DNA of 64,000 nucleotides, from contig CM032659.1 of the NCBI GenBank assembly GCA_019095985.1, positions 31,371,899 through 31,435,898 on the forward strand, in the 5' to 3' direction. The DNA is from Streblospio benedicti (Eukaryota > Annelida > Polychaeta > Spionida > Spionidae). Shown piece by piece: positions 11,404-24,180 of this stretch (its first letter is position 1; the number at the start of each line of letters is the position of its first letter). Both the position numbers and the translations under genes were made by a program. The notes beneath the pieces were generated by a model. That model saw nothing but the letters and a program-made list of their open reading frames with translations, made no database searches and was not told the origin of the DNA.

Positions 11404-14028
11404 AACACTGCCTTTCAATTTCACTTGCTCTTGCTCCATCCGCACCGATCCCTGGCAGGAGCCCGGTGCACCGACTGACCGGGTCAGCAGACATACATCA
11501 CGGGACGAGGCTGGGGAGAGGGTGACATGAAACACACGGCCTTGTGAGGGCTCTAATCAATAGGGCCCACTCACTGGTGGCTCCTCAGTGGACGGTCACT
11601 GAGACACCAGTAACTTATTCCCTCTTCGATCTTGACCATTGATAGCATGCGTGTAGACACTGTTCTTTACTTGTGGATTTCCTGTTTTATTCATTTTATT
11701 TGTTTGTATGCATTTTAGGGCTTTTATAGTCAAATGTCTTTTCTTGTTCTTTATATTGTACTTCTTCATTTTCCTGTTCTTATTCTTGCTGTTCTGTTGG
11801 TTCTTTTTCCCATTGTTCTTTCTCTTTTCTTGTTCTTCTTGTTCTTCTAATTATGGTTATTCTTCTTATTCCGCTTGGTCTTTTTGTCCTTGCTTTTGCT
11901 GTTCTTATATTTCTTATTTGCTGCCGTCTTCAATATTCCTCTCTTCCTCCAAGCTGTGTAGAAAACTCCTTACATACCACCCCGATCATAACATACATGT
12001 AGTATACTGACAGCATCCCACCCAAATACAAATAAAACATATACCCTCACAGAAAATACCCTAATTCTGATTACAACAGCTATATGTGAACACTGCCGTC
12101 GTGCCATCTCTTGATGTAAAACGCCATCTCTAAACACACAGGTCCTCCTTCACTCCACGTTGCTGCAGCTGCCTGTTTTGATATGTATCGTATTAGTGTC
12201 GGGTCCCGCTGTGGGGGCCAATATGATAATCTGGCCGTGATGTGATTATGCACGTCATGTCCTGTAACAGCAAGGAGGTCACGGGGAGACAGACCCGGCC
12301 AGAGTGGGGATTGGCTTGCTCGAGGAAATTATAGGAGACATTGTAGGCCATCTAACACGTGTGTCTGCTTCCATGTAGGCAGAAAAGTAAGATTTATTGT
12401 TAGTTTTCTTTAAATCGCCTGAAATTAATTTGTGTATTTGTATTGGGAGTATGGTATGGATGGAAACTTGTGAACTCTTTAGACTGGAACAGATCTTCAA
12501 GTGTTAAACTGTAGTCAAGCAGCTGCGTTTGCCAAAATGAGTGTCTGCACATTGTATGACAATAACTTAATACTATACTAGAATGTTGAAAATTAAAATA
12601 CTATCATTTTTCACTAACCTACACTAGATGATAAGTCCAAAGTGCCATGATGGACTGCTGCACTGGCTTCAATCACTGCTGTTTTCAAGGACAGGTCTCC
12701 CTGTATTGCCTCGTATACAGATAATGGGGTGACTATGAACTTATTGGGGACGAGTGTATTAACAGGTGTCTTACCTATATGATGCATTTGGCATTGCATT
12801 GGTTGTTATCTTTCCCCAGTAAGCATTTATTCTATATTTGAGAGCATGCATTATATGCTGAAATATCACAATACATTGTCCCAGCGTTTTACAAATATAG
12901 TCAATTTTCAAGGTCAAGTGTATACTTTGCAAATTACACATTCTAAGAGCTAAATAGTTGCATAATTTACAGCAAGTATATCTTTTCAACCGCAAGAGAG
13001 CATTCTTACCTTATTGCATGGCAAACGAATACACATTCCTTAATTTTTCACATGAGCAGCGGTGAGTTAACAATGGCTTAGGGCGGCGGCTCAAACGGCC
13101 CCTCTATCACCCCCTGGGGACGAGGGGACCTCATGCATACACAGCAAATATTGCCAGCACTGTCCCCTGCTGTTCCTTTATTTGCAAACCCTACTACTGT
13201 ACAGCATGCCAGATGCATACCCCGGTCGCCAAGAATTCATCATGTCAACCTTGTGCGGGACATGTTAGATCAGGGGACGTGCGTGTGTATAAATTCTGGA
13301 TCTGTCATTGAGTTCATGTGGCAGTGGTCTGTTACCAAGGGAATGGTGCACGTTTGTTTTAAAAAAATGTTACATATTGTGCTATCTTTTTAATGGGATT
13401 GTTTTCTTATGAGCTGCCAATCCCCACCCGCACACACACAAAGTAAAAATGAAAATAAGAAAAAAATAGAATAAAAAGCAATAAATAAAAAAATGAATAA
13501 ATAAAATTAATCACAAAAGTTTTTTATAAACTAAAATAAAATAAAAGCATTTCTAAAACACACACGGGTGACTGCACTACCTGTCTAATGATTGGAGACA
13601 TGCAGGTGCCCTTCTTGTACGTTATTTCCATGTGCAAATATTACCTAAGTTGGCAGCCGCAGCCATAAGCAGAGTTCCCCGTTTGTAGCCCCACGTGGCC
13701 CCATCAGAGCCTCAAATTAAGACAAATCCGTCCCCGGGTATTGTGAAACAGACGAGATGAGGGCTGTAGACGACGTAATGTATTGCTCGGTTGGTGCAAT
13801 ATGTTCATGCATGGCTACACTTGGCTACAGTATCTGCTCTCCTGTATTAACTAATCCCATCTTCCCCCGAGACGGTGGTGATCTATCAATATACATTGAT
13901 AGAGGATACCTTGCTACGGCAAGATGACTAATCTTTGAAACAGATACTGCAAAACCTCATCATAGAGACATACGACTAACATTTCTCCTTGTTTTTTCTT
14001 TGTCTTCTGCCGGGATTTGTCTTACATA
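11404..14028. other. Gene-free stretch with low-complexity tracts
   Basis: Contains a T/C-rich tract with repeated TTCTTGTTCTT-like units (about 11,670-11,940) and an A-rich tract with AAATAAA units (about 13,440-13,555). Open frames inside are products of composition. Nothing gene-like is supported. Confidence 0.5.
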
Positions 14029-14212
14029 GGCAGACCCAGGGGTGACACTTCGGGCGCATGCCCCCCCCCCCCCCCCCCCACGCACATTTTCAAACTAAAC
14101 ACTTCATTTTGGACAAGGGTTTGTTGCATCTTCATGAGTCTTCGCGCGTATAAACCGCTTGAAATCTTGTGAATGAGGCTCCCCAAAACCTGCCTGAAAA
14201 CCTGGATCGGCC
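14029..14212 (+). mobile_element. MITE, GGCAGATCCAGG family, copy 4
   Basis: Ends GGCAGACCCAGG and CCTGGATCGGCC flank a long C-run (14,061-14,079) and the shared blocks ACTTCATTTT and GCGCGTATAAACC. It is the longest copy of the family here (184 bp). Confidence 0.8.
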
Positions 14213-17200
14213 AGTGGTTTTTGACGGAGAGATGGTCTTCACCGGGCGTTCTCCTGTACACGGTACTTGCACCATCACCCTAACCATTGCCGCCGCCATA
14301 CAGGAAATCCGTGGATCCCGCCCATATCCCCAATGCCCTAGATCCAGACTAATGGATCCACCACTTCCGGGGATCCTGCCACTGATTTAGATCGATATTG
14401 AGAATGCAGGTGGAATCCGTGTAGTAAGTGTTTGGGGATGGGGTTGAGAAAACTAGTCTAGAGTAGGATGCTTAAACTATTTGGGTACTTACCAGAACAT
14501 ATTGTCATTCATCATATTTTCGATGGATTTCTATATAGTACTAGGTCATGATGATGGGTGAATGCAGTACCAGTAAATCATCATAAAAAGGGTTTCTTAT
14601 TGTAGAGGTGGCCCATGTAAAAAAGGGAATTTTATTGAAAGTTCTACTACTACACCGAACCTACCGGATTTCCCCAACCTCATGAATACTGCATTTGGCC
14701 AGTACTTTACCAGACGGCGCTGATCCCTAATCTGGGGTCCGATCCTCGTCTGGTGGCGGGAAAACAGATTGACACAGGTCACAGGGGGTTACGGGGGTAA
14801 TGGAATGGGCCTGTTCGGGGGGATAATAATTTAGACAGCACGCTGCCATACGTCGAGCGGCTATGATGTGGGATGTTACTCTATCATGGGCTTGTTTTTT
14901 TTTTGTTTTTTTTTTGTTTTTTTTTTTGTCATTAGCTAGCCTGTCACACAGGCATCTTTTACAAGTAGCAATATGCATGGAGAGTTGTAGATCTGATCTG
15001 CATCTAGCACACCTAGATGCTTTCACTGTTGCTAGGCAGACGTTAAACATATGAACATGAGTGGTGTTGATTTTATTTTGTTAATGTTTGTTTGAAAAGA
15101 GAACCTTTTAGATTTAAGGTAAATTGAAACACATTTTGACTCTCTTACCGCGGACAACTCATTTGTAAATTAGGGAAAAGTGGCATGCCAAAGTCATAGC
15201 ATGCAATCTTAAACGTTCGCCAAACTACAATACAAAAACAGTGCAACTCCGAAAAGCCAGGAACATATAAAGGTCCTGAATACTGAAACCGAACAAAAAA
15301 TCGTGGCATTGTGTTCATTGCTAATTTCGATATTGTGGGAGTAGCAGTCGCCTTTTTCATAATTAATAACTAGAACCCAACTTCCCACATGTATTTCTCA
15401 TCTCTTATTGTGAAAATTCCGGATTGATCATTGTCACTGCAAGACGGGGTCTTTGCTCAAAAGTCTTGTCTTACAAAAATATACAGTGCCAAACCTCACT
15501 AGAAGCTACACAAACCAGAAGAGGATAACGTAAAGACACCACCAACTACAGGACAAAATCGATCTCCAGAGAGGAGACTGATGTCTCTTTAAGCCCTGTC
15601 AAAAAGAGAAGAGGAGAAAAGAAAGAAGGGCTCAATAGCAATATCAATAATAGTAAGTGGGTGACGGGAAGAATATGGTAGCCTTGAGCAAGTGGGCCAT
15701 GGTTGCTGATTTATGGTACATCTCTGCCAACATTATGTATGACAGAGAATGATAAGATCTGGTACTACATATTACGTAATAGCGATGTGGTACTATTTAG
15801 ACAGTCAGCTAATACATTAATAATGCAGTTTAACACATCAAAGTGAATATGTAGCCTTTTACGTGGCCATGCCAACGAGTCATTATATTATTATGGCTAA
15901 CTATCAGTATAGCTGGGGATTATTAATATAGAAGATGCAGGGCTACTATTATTGCTTATGAACTTTGAGTTGCACTCCTGAGTTGTTATGATTGACGTGC
16001 ACTTCACCCCATAATATAAATGTCAGGGATTAATTTGAAGGATTACAAAGCATTCTGCGGCATGATTGACTTCTGCTTCGTGTCTCTTCAACTGACGCAA
16101 AAGGCTTTGTTCATTTTATTTGCATCTATACATGTATGTCTCTGGACCAGCTAGACTATGAATATCTATGCACAAGCTAGAGCGTTTAATGATCAACCGA
16201 TTTATTCAAACGTTATGCATATCTGTTTGGTACGATGCGACACCGAAGTGATTCAATTTTGGGCACTTTGCCAATTAAAGTGAACTCTCGATAAGGACAT
16301 ATTTTGTCCATTGTCAATATTTTCTGCTATACCTTTGATAATGCTTGGGAGAAAACGTTCAAACTTGATGCTATGCTTAAATGCCTTGGAAACATTACCA
16401 GTGGCACTTTGTCAATTAAATTTAACCTTCCAAAGAGCCATTTCAAGCTAACATCGTTTTGTTTCCCTATAGCTCCAATAACATTTGCAACATGGCTTTG
16501 AAATTGAGCATAATGATTATATTAGGTCAAAAGTACTCAGACAGCAGATCATCACTTGAACAACTTTCACTCATGAGCACTAGGTATTTACTTCAGCCAA
16601 TACTTTACGACAATGACTCATCCCTCCTGCCATAAATTCATACAACCAAAACGCATTTTGTTCCTGCATTGATTGCTGTGCATAGATAGATGTGAAATTG
16701 AGCCAACTGTATTTTTAAGCACGATAAGCAACACAGGCGCACATGAATATATCATATGTCAGTATTCATGATGTTCATGTATTTGTCCACGTCCCTAAAA
16801 GCACACACCTTAAATTGATTTATGTTCAACTTTGTGAAAATGTGAAGGACAATATGGACATGGATATATGGGGAAACATGCTAAAGTAAGGCCTGTCTGT
16901 ATTTGAATGCTTTAATAGCAAAGTAAACATGGCTTAAGTAAAACATCTGTATGGTCCATGAGTCAAAGTTGTTCCAGCGACGCTGTGCTCTCTGATCACT
17001 CTTGATCTAGTTTGATAGTGTGGTTTAACGATGGACAGACATTTTGCAATCTATTATTTATGAAGGCGAATGTTAAAGGCTAGCACAGAAACGTTGAGTG
17101 CATTGAACAACAGGCACCATCCCATCGTGGTCCACGTGCACATGGCAATGTCCCAGATTTAGAGAAATGTAATTCCATTTGTTTGCCGAATAATTAGTCA

Positions 17201-17953
17201 TTATTGTAAATTGTACTGTACAATATAAACAATAAAATGACATTAAATGACATACAGCTGTCGTAGATCCGAACTAATGCTACCAACATCTACTGCTATT
17301 TGGTTAAGCTTGTCTGTTTACTTTCTAATGCCACCTGACTGGTAGAACAGTTGCCCTGCCTGTCGCTTAATGCACCAACAAACACCATTAAATGTTTTTA
17401 AGTGTCCTCTGTTCTCTTTTTTCCCATCTGAAGCATGGCACCCGGGTTTGGTCGTGACTTCAGCAACGGTGAGACACTTTGCAACAGTGAATACACATCA
17501 GTTAGGGAATTCAGCAATTGGTACTGGGGATGTTTTGATGACGCAGAATCATATTTTACAATACATGTGCATTTCTCATCTACAGTATTTAAAATGCTCG
17601 TGAATGCTAGATTAGTAATGAAGAGAGATTTTGTTGTCAAGTTTGCTTTGCATAGGAAAAACTACATGTATGCCACGTATACGATGAGTTAGGGGGTAAT
17701 AGAGATTGTGGTGGGAAGGGGGTGGGGGGTAATAAAGGGGGGCTGTTTTCGGGCTACATATTGCTCCTCATCATACAAAGCAGTGCACACTCTGTAACTA
17801 TTGTAGTCCCTTTTGCAAATAGATTGTTGTTTTGCTCCACTCAACAAATCAAATGTCTACAGATTTACTCTGCAATCATTATAACAGCATGTCAACTTTG
17901 CTACCCGCAATTACTCCAGTTCACACCCAAGAGGGACGGGGTCCTCTTAGTAT
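14213..17953. other. Gene-free stretch
   Basis: Holds a half pogo-like MITE end at about 14,588-14,652 (TTGAAAGTTCTACTACTACA), repeated TGGATCC motifs at 14,310-14,380, and a T-rich tract at 14,894-14,928. No exon, RNA gene or complete element is visible. Confidence 0.5.
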
Positions 17954-18113
17954 AGAGTAGATAACAACCACCTTTCTACTGAGACCACCTCTGCAATACC
18001 ACCATAAAGAGAGAACACCATGGACCATCTTAAATACACCACATCTCTATTCAAACCTCTTGATGCCAGTCCCACAAGTGGTCGTATAGAAAAGTTCAAC
18101 TGTACCTTCCACT
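17954..18113. mobile_element. Pogo-like MITE, CAGTAGAACCTC family
   Basis: Left AGAGTAGATAACAACCACC and right GAAAAGTTCAACTGTA are decayed termini. The interior repeats CTACTGAGACCACCTCT and related units, as in the copy at 46,436. Confidence 0.6.
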
Positions 18114-20690
18114 GCTGTACCAGTGAAGCGTAGAGCCGTCACGGGTGACTGCGTCTAGGGGCCACAGGCGTGTACACACGATGACAGTACAAACGGACGG
18201 GACCTCAGCTCCCTGCAGTGTGGCTGTTTGATAATGGCGCACTGGGAAATGACATGATGGTATACGATATGATCAAATGTTTGAAGAACAATAAATCTAG
18301 GCTAAAGCGAGACTAGCCATAGGTGCTGGTCTCTCCTGACTTGCTGCAGTATTCGGGCGATACTGTATTGTTTGTTGTGCTTGCTGCAATAGACCTCCTT
18401 GGCAGCAGTACTGGGATATGCTCTCTGACCTTTCATGCCCCTGCCTACGATGTCATTACACTGTTAATATGTATGCAAAGTGGCAGTAGTGGGAGGGACA
18501 TTATGGAGCCATTGACACCGCCCCAGGCAGACAGATGGGTATAGCAAAGTTGGTGAAATGCAAACACTAGAACATGTTGAACATACAGTCCTAAATTCAC
18601 TCTTATACCTGTAGAGTGAAAGGTCAATTATATTGGAACAAATTAGATGAATTTCAAGGAAATGAAGACTATGTCAGGAAATGTCAGAAAATGTTAGCGT
18701 CAGTCATATGAAACAAGGCCATTTAAGTACAGCAAAATAGTAGTTTTGATTTTGCTTGCGAAGTAGGTCTGCATTGTAAGTTTATAACCTTTTATTCTCA
18801 GCGGAAACTGACATTTTAACCCACTCGATAGAACAATACATGTACATGTACATAATGTACAATGGGTCCATCAGTGTGGAAGAGATATCCGTAGACAGAC
18901 GTTTCACCCTTCACACGTATTCGTTTCACGCATATATTTGAAAAACGGAAATGGAATGTCCATCGGCAGTAGAAAATCGTTATCTCGAATCTGTAATGTT
19001 AACAGTGCTCGAGATGGCAGATATTCGAGATAGCCGACTGATTCCTCTTCATAAGGTGATTAAATGGGTACGAAACTAGCCTCGAGATATCATAAACTTC
19101 AATACAATCTCTAGACAATGAGGTTCTACTGTATACTTTAAGTGTTTTGATTTGAATAGGAGCCTGTAGGAGCTCGAAAACGTTTTTGAATATAGTCAAA
19201 TTTTATATTTTTAAAATTTTGAAATAAAATTTCATTTCATCAAGAATACAACTGAAAGAAAAATCTACAAACAATGGCTACCTACTGTATAAAGTGATCC
19301 AGATATAGCCAGCAAGCCCTGTGTCTCTGTCCATATCTTACCTGATCAGCCATTGAATCAGCCTGGGGGAATCCGCCAGCAAAGACTCAACTTCATCATC
19401 GCCAGTTTAGCGGAGGGATAATCCGTTGACCTGGGAGATAATCCGATTACTGTATGGAGTAATCTGTTTTGGGAGGGCTCTGCTGTTTAGACCTTCTACT
19501 TACCCCGCAATGTTTACCCTATATTACTGAGTATGTAAAACTAGGCTGGGTTTTTATACACCTCTATCTCTTTTATGTAACTGAAAGTTGTTAGTCTTTT
19601 TTAAAAATCTATCTAAAACCAGTCGGGCGTGCCCAGAAACTGAGTGTCTTTTTCACATTGGTGGGGATGAGGGTTCGTGGGGGCGAGGGTGTAGGGGTGT
19701 TTGGGGGTAGGGGCGGGGGCGGCCACCTTGCACCCCAATTCAAGCACAGTAAAACAATGAAGCTTGGATCAGACTGTCTCGAATGTTGAAGCCGAATTTT
19801 AGCCAGCGCTTTTGGGCACAATGATATAGAAGACTAGAGATACTGTTTTCCTCCATGTGTTTCTTTTCTCCTATTGCACAGCAAAATTCGTGTTAAAACA
19901 ATCGCAACTGTGAGACCGGGGCTTTCGTGGCTGTGAATCACATATTGAATAGTGCAATGAATATCAATTTGATGTGAGTGTCGGTTTGAATACGTCTATA
20001 CTCTCCATAGAGCCGTGCTCAGATATGAAACTCGCACATAGAGGCGAGAGGAACAAAGCCAACAAAACAATAAAGAGACTCGCTGAAAAGCTTCGTGATT
20101 TGATAAGCAGAACTGTCATGTACGCATGCGCAGACTACCAACCAGCTGGTTAATTTCCAGGGCAGCTGCCTGTGCTATGGGGAAAGTGGTTTATATGTTT
20201 TTCCCATATTTTACACTTTTTCGTAAGTTCAACCTTATTTTTAGCATTCGTTTCCCGTCCCAGCCAAGTGTGAATGTGGTCCGTAATAGCGGTGGCAAAA
20301 TCAGGACAGAGCTGCTTTTGAAAAATAGTTTTGTTGTGAGGAAAAATGATTTTATTTTTCTGTGTATTTATGATTGTGATATGAAGATTGTTATTCTCAA
20401 AAGCAGTCTCACACTCATAGCTATATGTCTTCTTTTAACGTCACTAACGCCCCACTCAGACAGTCTCGAGTTTGTATTCACTCCACAAATGTTTCCCGTA
20501 TGGTAGGAGATAGAAACCTACTGGGAATGATGATCGTACCTTTCAAATCACGTCTGCAAAGACAATGAATCATTTAGAATGTCAGTTAGCAAGGCTACGA
20601 CGCAAATACGTATTCAGCTTCAATATTCACGACTGCTATGCCTGACCTACTAAAGTTAAATTTTCGTTTTCAACGTTGAGCGTGTGTGCA
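18114..20690. other. Gene-free stretch with family-C fragments
   Basis: GATCAGACTGTCTCGAATGT (19,768) and GCCCCACTCAGACAGTCTCG (20,449) are ends of the GCCCCAGTCAGAC family; the two do not form a clear single element. A G-rich block lies at 19,660-19,725. The open frame at 20,126-20,506 runs into the repeat end and has no recognisable domain. Confidence 0.5.
20449..20512 (+). repeat. End of GCCCCAGTCAGAC-family element
   Basis: Reads GCCCCACTCAGACAGTCTCG, then CCACAAATGTTTCCCGTATG, parallel to the copy at 8140. No partner end was found, so it is treated as a fragment. Confidence 0.5.
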
Positions 20691-20693
20691 TAA

Positions 20694-20910
20694 AAGGTCA
20701 AGAAATCCCACGCCCCTATTGGTTTTACCTTATTTCCCACACCTCTAATCTTTTCTTTCCCCCTTTTTCCCACATCCCACAACTCTTAAGACAATCTTCC
20801 CACTTCACCACTTCCTTGAAATCCAACACCCCTCTTTTTTACACTTTTCCCCCACATCCCTATTCTTTGGTCCTTTTCCCCACAATCCACTTCTTTCTAA
20901 AGCCGCCCAA
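20694..20910 (+). repeat. GGGTCAAGAAATCCC-family repeat, copy 1
   Basis: A run of pyrimidine-rich blocks with conserved phrases: GGTCAAGAAATCCCACGCC, TTTCCCACATCCCACAACTC, CTTCCTTGAAATCCAACACC and TCCCCACAATCCACTTCTTT. The same phrases in the same order occur at 45,830 and in reverse at 43,010 and 23,202. Family type is unknown; no coding capacity. Confidence 0.65.
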
Positions 20911-21284
20911 ACCGTCAAGCTGACGTCATTTTGTGATGAGTAACTTCTGTTTACTTCCGAACTCCACAATAACCAGCTTCAGACAGCAGCCTCTGCCTGA
21001 TAACATTCAGTCAAAACGCTGCACAATAAGGCAATGTCTGCTCATAGGATTTACGGGTTGTTGTTGTCCCCAAAATAAGACTTGATGAAGGCTTATATCA
21101 TGAAGAATAGACATCGGGTATAAGACGGAATGTAGATGTGTTCAACTTGTTAACATTTTTGTATAAATTGATCAAGGGTGTAAATTTTTAGTTGAAAAAG
21201 TTGAGATAAAACACTTTTACAATTGGTGTTGCTGATTATAATAGAAGAATCCAATGCAATGCATTGTAACGTATCTAACATAAC

Positions 21285-21610
21285 ACACATACCACCAGTA
21301 TGTATCTAATACACAACATACACAACCCGTATGTAATTAACATACCACACACACCACCAGTATGTAGGCAGGGTGAGGCAACACACACCACCAGTATGTA
21401 TTTAACATACCAACAGACCCAGAATGTATTTAACAGGGGTTTTTATATGTATATCAACATACCAAAACCACCATTTCAGCATCTCAGTATCCATCCATAT
21501 GACAAACCACCAGTATGTATCTAACATACCACACACACCTGTATGTATCTGAGCCTATAAAAAAAACACACAACACACCACCACCAGTATGTATCTAACA
21601 TACCAAACCA
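21285..21610 (+). repeat. Minisatellite, CCACCAGTATGTATCTAACA unit
   Basis: Irregular tandem units combining ACCACCAGTATGTATCTAAC and ATACCACACAC occur at least seven times, with spacer lengths that vary. The motif is partly self-complementary (GTATGT...ACATAC), so single units can fold. Open frames within it are by-products. Confidence 0.85.
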
Positions 21611-21790
21611 CAATCTTCCACCGCTGCCGCTCTCTGCGCCTCAGTATTGGGGATAACTCATGCGAACCTCGCATCAAAGAGAACACCACTGCGGTAACGA
21701 GCTCCACTTGAGGATACACATTAGTATCTGCATCCAAATTAGGGGATTTAAACCAGATAGAAATGTCTCTTTTTAGCTCAGCTTGTTCAC

Positions 21791-22001
21791 CTGGAGTCAG
21801 ACAGTCTCGAATATTGGAGGCGAAACAGTTGTTAAATGTTGCAATTGATTAATAGATGCAAAATTATAATCTAGTCACAGACGTAATTTTAAATGTAGAA
21901 TTAAGTGTAGAAACGTGGAATCCACGTGTTTCGTATTTCTCATATGGCACTGCTCAGTAAAAATCCTGGAATGAACAATCGTGATTGTCTGACTGGGGCG
22001 T
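21791..22001 (-). mobile_element. GCCCCAGTCAGAC-family MITE, complete copy
   Basis: The left end GGAGTCAGACAGTCTCGAAT and the right end GATTGTCTGACTGGGGC form a terminal inverted repeat around about 180 bp of non-coding DNA. It is the best evidence that the many solo GCCCCAGTCAGAC sequences here are transposon ends. Superfamily cannot be assigned from the ends alone. Confidence 0.65.
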
Positions 22002-23201
22002 TGTAAGGATCACTGGTTTATAAATGTAAGCAATGTGAAATGCACATTGGACGAAATGCATATTTCTAATTGATTATGCTTGGGCTGTAAACTGGCATGA
22101 ATATTCTCAGAATTCGAGAGACACAATATTGAGATGCGGCGACACCAGTCGTGATCACAAGGTCTGTGTGTAAGGGTCACAATAATGAGCTACATGTCGA
22201 GTTGCTGATGAAAAATGGCTGGTGGTGGGGAGGTGAGGCTGGGTGGGCTCGGGGGGCTGAAGAACCTAGGTCCATGGGTCCAGTGGTGGGTGTTGACTAA
22301 ACCTCTTCCTACCTGGTTGCACATTTATCTCTGTGTGTGGCACCTTGACGTTAAATGGGTACAGATATGCTTTCACATGTAAAATCATTTGTAAAAGTTC
22401 TATAGTTACAAAGAGCCATCACCGTACTCTCGCGAGGGAGTTGAAGATAAAAATTAGCACGCCACCATGGCTGTGGTGAAAACCATGAAACAGTCGTCTG
22501 GCCGATGCCAAACGCAGACTATAAAAAAAGCTAACCCATCCATGTGTTTTGGTCCTATCCGGTATGTTTCACTGTATGTCATTAAAGCAAACAGAATCTT
22601 TCTAAATTGACGTCAAAGGAGAAAAAACGGGAATTAATGAGGTTGCTTCTGGAATTTCAATGTTCAAGAGGCTCGTTAGACTAAAAGCCAGGAGATGCCG
22701 CATGCGATGTGCTGTTTAACAGCATTTCAATGTGGCTGGAATAGTCAGAAAATCACAAATTGTAGTACTGCCATTGGAACATACAATTGAATCTATTTTG
22801 TCCACAGCTACGAGCTGTAAGAACTAAAGTGGGAGCTGTCAATGTGTTTTACCGTGTTTGGAATTTCTGTTGCTCAGCGATTGTCCATACATAGTCACAA
22901 CCTGGTCAGGTTTTACCATAATGGTTAAAAGCATCGACAAATATAAACAGTAAAGCATGGTCTTGAAACAAGTTGTATATTTATATTTTAGTAGAACAGC
23001 TCGAATCCACTGGTCTCAAGAAGTATCAATATAGAGGAGGTCTCTTTATGGAGGTTTTTTGTAATTTCAAGAAATTGTCTTGCTTTAGAGATGCCCTTTT
23101 TGCACAGGTGGTCAAAATGGAAGGTTGTAGTAAAATCTTCCAAACAGTGCTCCGCTAATACAGCCTTCCAGAATCACAACCTCCTGACCGTGGGGCAGGC
23201 G
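22002..23201. other. Gene-free stretch with a partial pogo-like MITE
   Basis: At about 23,025-23,130 inverse family motifs occur (TATAGAGGAGGTCTCTTTAT, then GCACAGGTGGTCAAAATGGA). The remainder shows no exon or element structure. Confidence 0.45.
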
Positions 23202-23355
23202 GTTTATGTAGAAGTGGGATGTGAGTGAACACTGCCACCCATCCCGCGAAAAAGGGATGTAGGATTTCAAAGAAGTGGGATATGGGGGTGGGGAAAGGCC
23301 CAAACAACTTGCGGTGTAGGATTTCTGAACCCCTTACAAGCCCCTCCCCCCACCC
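23202..23355 (-). repeat. GGGTCAAGAAATCCC-family repeat, copy 2 (reverse)
   Basis: Contains GAAGTGGGATGTGAG, AAAAGGGATGTAGGATTTCA and GGTGTAGGATTTCTGAACCC, the reverse complement of the phrases at 20,694 and 45,830. It borders a GC-rich patch (23,383-23,442) ending in CCGCCGCCATG, which carries a YY1-like core but no recognisable exon. Confidence 0.5.
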
Positions 23356-23587
23356 ACCCCCTCTCTATCTTCGGGAGGCGGCTGACGCGGCCTCAATGGC
23401 GTCTGATGCATGGGGACGGATCGCCGCCACCGCCGCCGCCATGTGACTGACTCATCGTGTCGGACACTTGCAGCTTACGTAATAGTATTATCAGCAACGG
23501 ATGGTAATAATCCTCGCTAGCTGCTGCCCATTTCTGCCATCACAGCACGTTTACGTCCATTCTACAATTGCCAGCACTGCTTGTGTA

Positions 23588-23813
23588 AGTGGTCTCTATA
23601 CAGAGGTGGTCTCTATATAGATATGGTCACAATACAGAAGTGGTATCTTATAAATATACTATACAGGGGTGGTCTCTATAAAGACGTGGTCTCTATATAG
23701 AGGTGGTTTCTATATAGAGGTGGTCTCTATATAGTGGTCATCTATGGTTCAGAGTTAGTCTCTATACAGAGGTTATCTCTGGATAGGGAAACTGGTTTTA
23801 GTAGAGCATTGTA
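23588..23813 (+). repeat. Tandem GGTGGTCTCTATATAGA array ending in a MITE terminus
   Basis: About ten imperfect units of 16-18 bp (GTGGTCTCTATACAGAG and variants) sit head to tail and finish with GGTTTTAGTAGAGCATTGTA, a decayed pogo-like MITE end. The unit equals the inner part of the family's terminal repeat, so the array probably arose by slippage inside one copy. Confidence 0.8.
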
Positions 23814-24056
23814 ATGTTTGTTTTCCACATTGCTTTATACGAGTATTTGAGGGGTGTTGGCCATGTTTCACTGTACTGCTGATGTTGGGGTCCAATGAGG
23901 CCTTGCCCGGAGCACCGATAATTACCCTGTGGAGACTAGAGTAAGGATACTGTATACTGATTTACCCGCTTTGATTAGTCATATTGTGGGGCATGGGCAG
24001 AGTACGTGAGACCAGACCATGGCTGTGTTGCATGACGTGGCTGCTGTCTTCGCCTA

Positions 24057-24180
24057 CAGTGAAACCTCTATAATAACCCCACCGGATGCCTGGACCCAAG
24101 TGGTCCAAAGTGGTCAATGAAGATTTTTTATAGTGTTAGGGGGGTCTCTATACAGCGGTCTAAATTAGAGGTCGCACTGT
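24057..24180. mobile_element. Pogo-like MITE, short well-preserved copy
   Basis: Begins CAGTGAAACCTCTATAATAA and ends TAAATTAGAGGTCGCACTG, with TA on the left edge and TTA on the right. At 124 bp it gives the clearest view of the family's termini: CAGT, a purine-rich bridge, then ACCTCTATAATAA. Confidence 0.8.

Noticed and set aside
11181-11530. Open frames of 75-100 codons on both strands
   Set aside because: They are produced by a pentanucleotide microsatellite, which keeps all frames open and gives I/Y/C-rich peptides.
20126-20506. 126-codon open frame
   Set aside because: It ends inside a repeat terminus, has no domain, and its neighbouring sequence is not coding in character.
21285-21610. 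Possible CRISPR-like array
   Set aside because: Units and spacers are irregular and the genome is plainly eukaryotic; this is a minisatellite.
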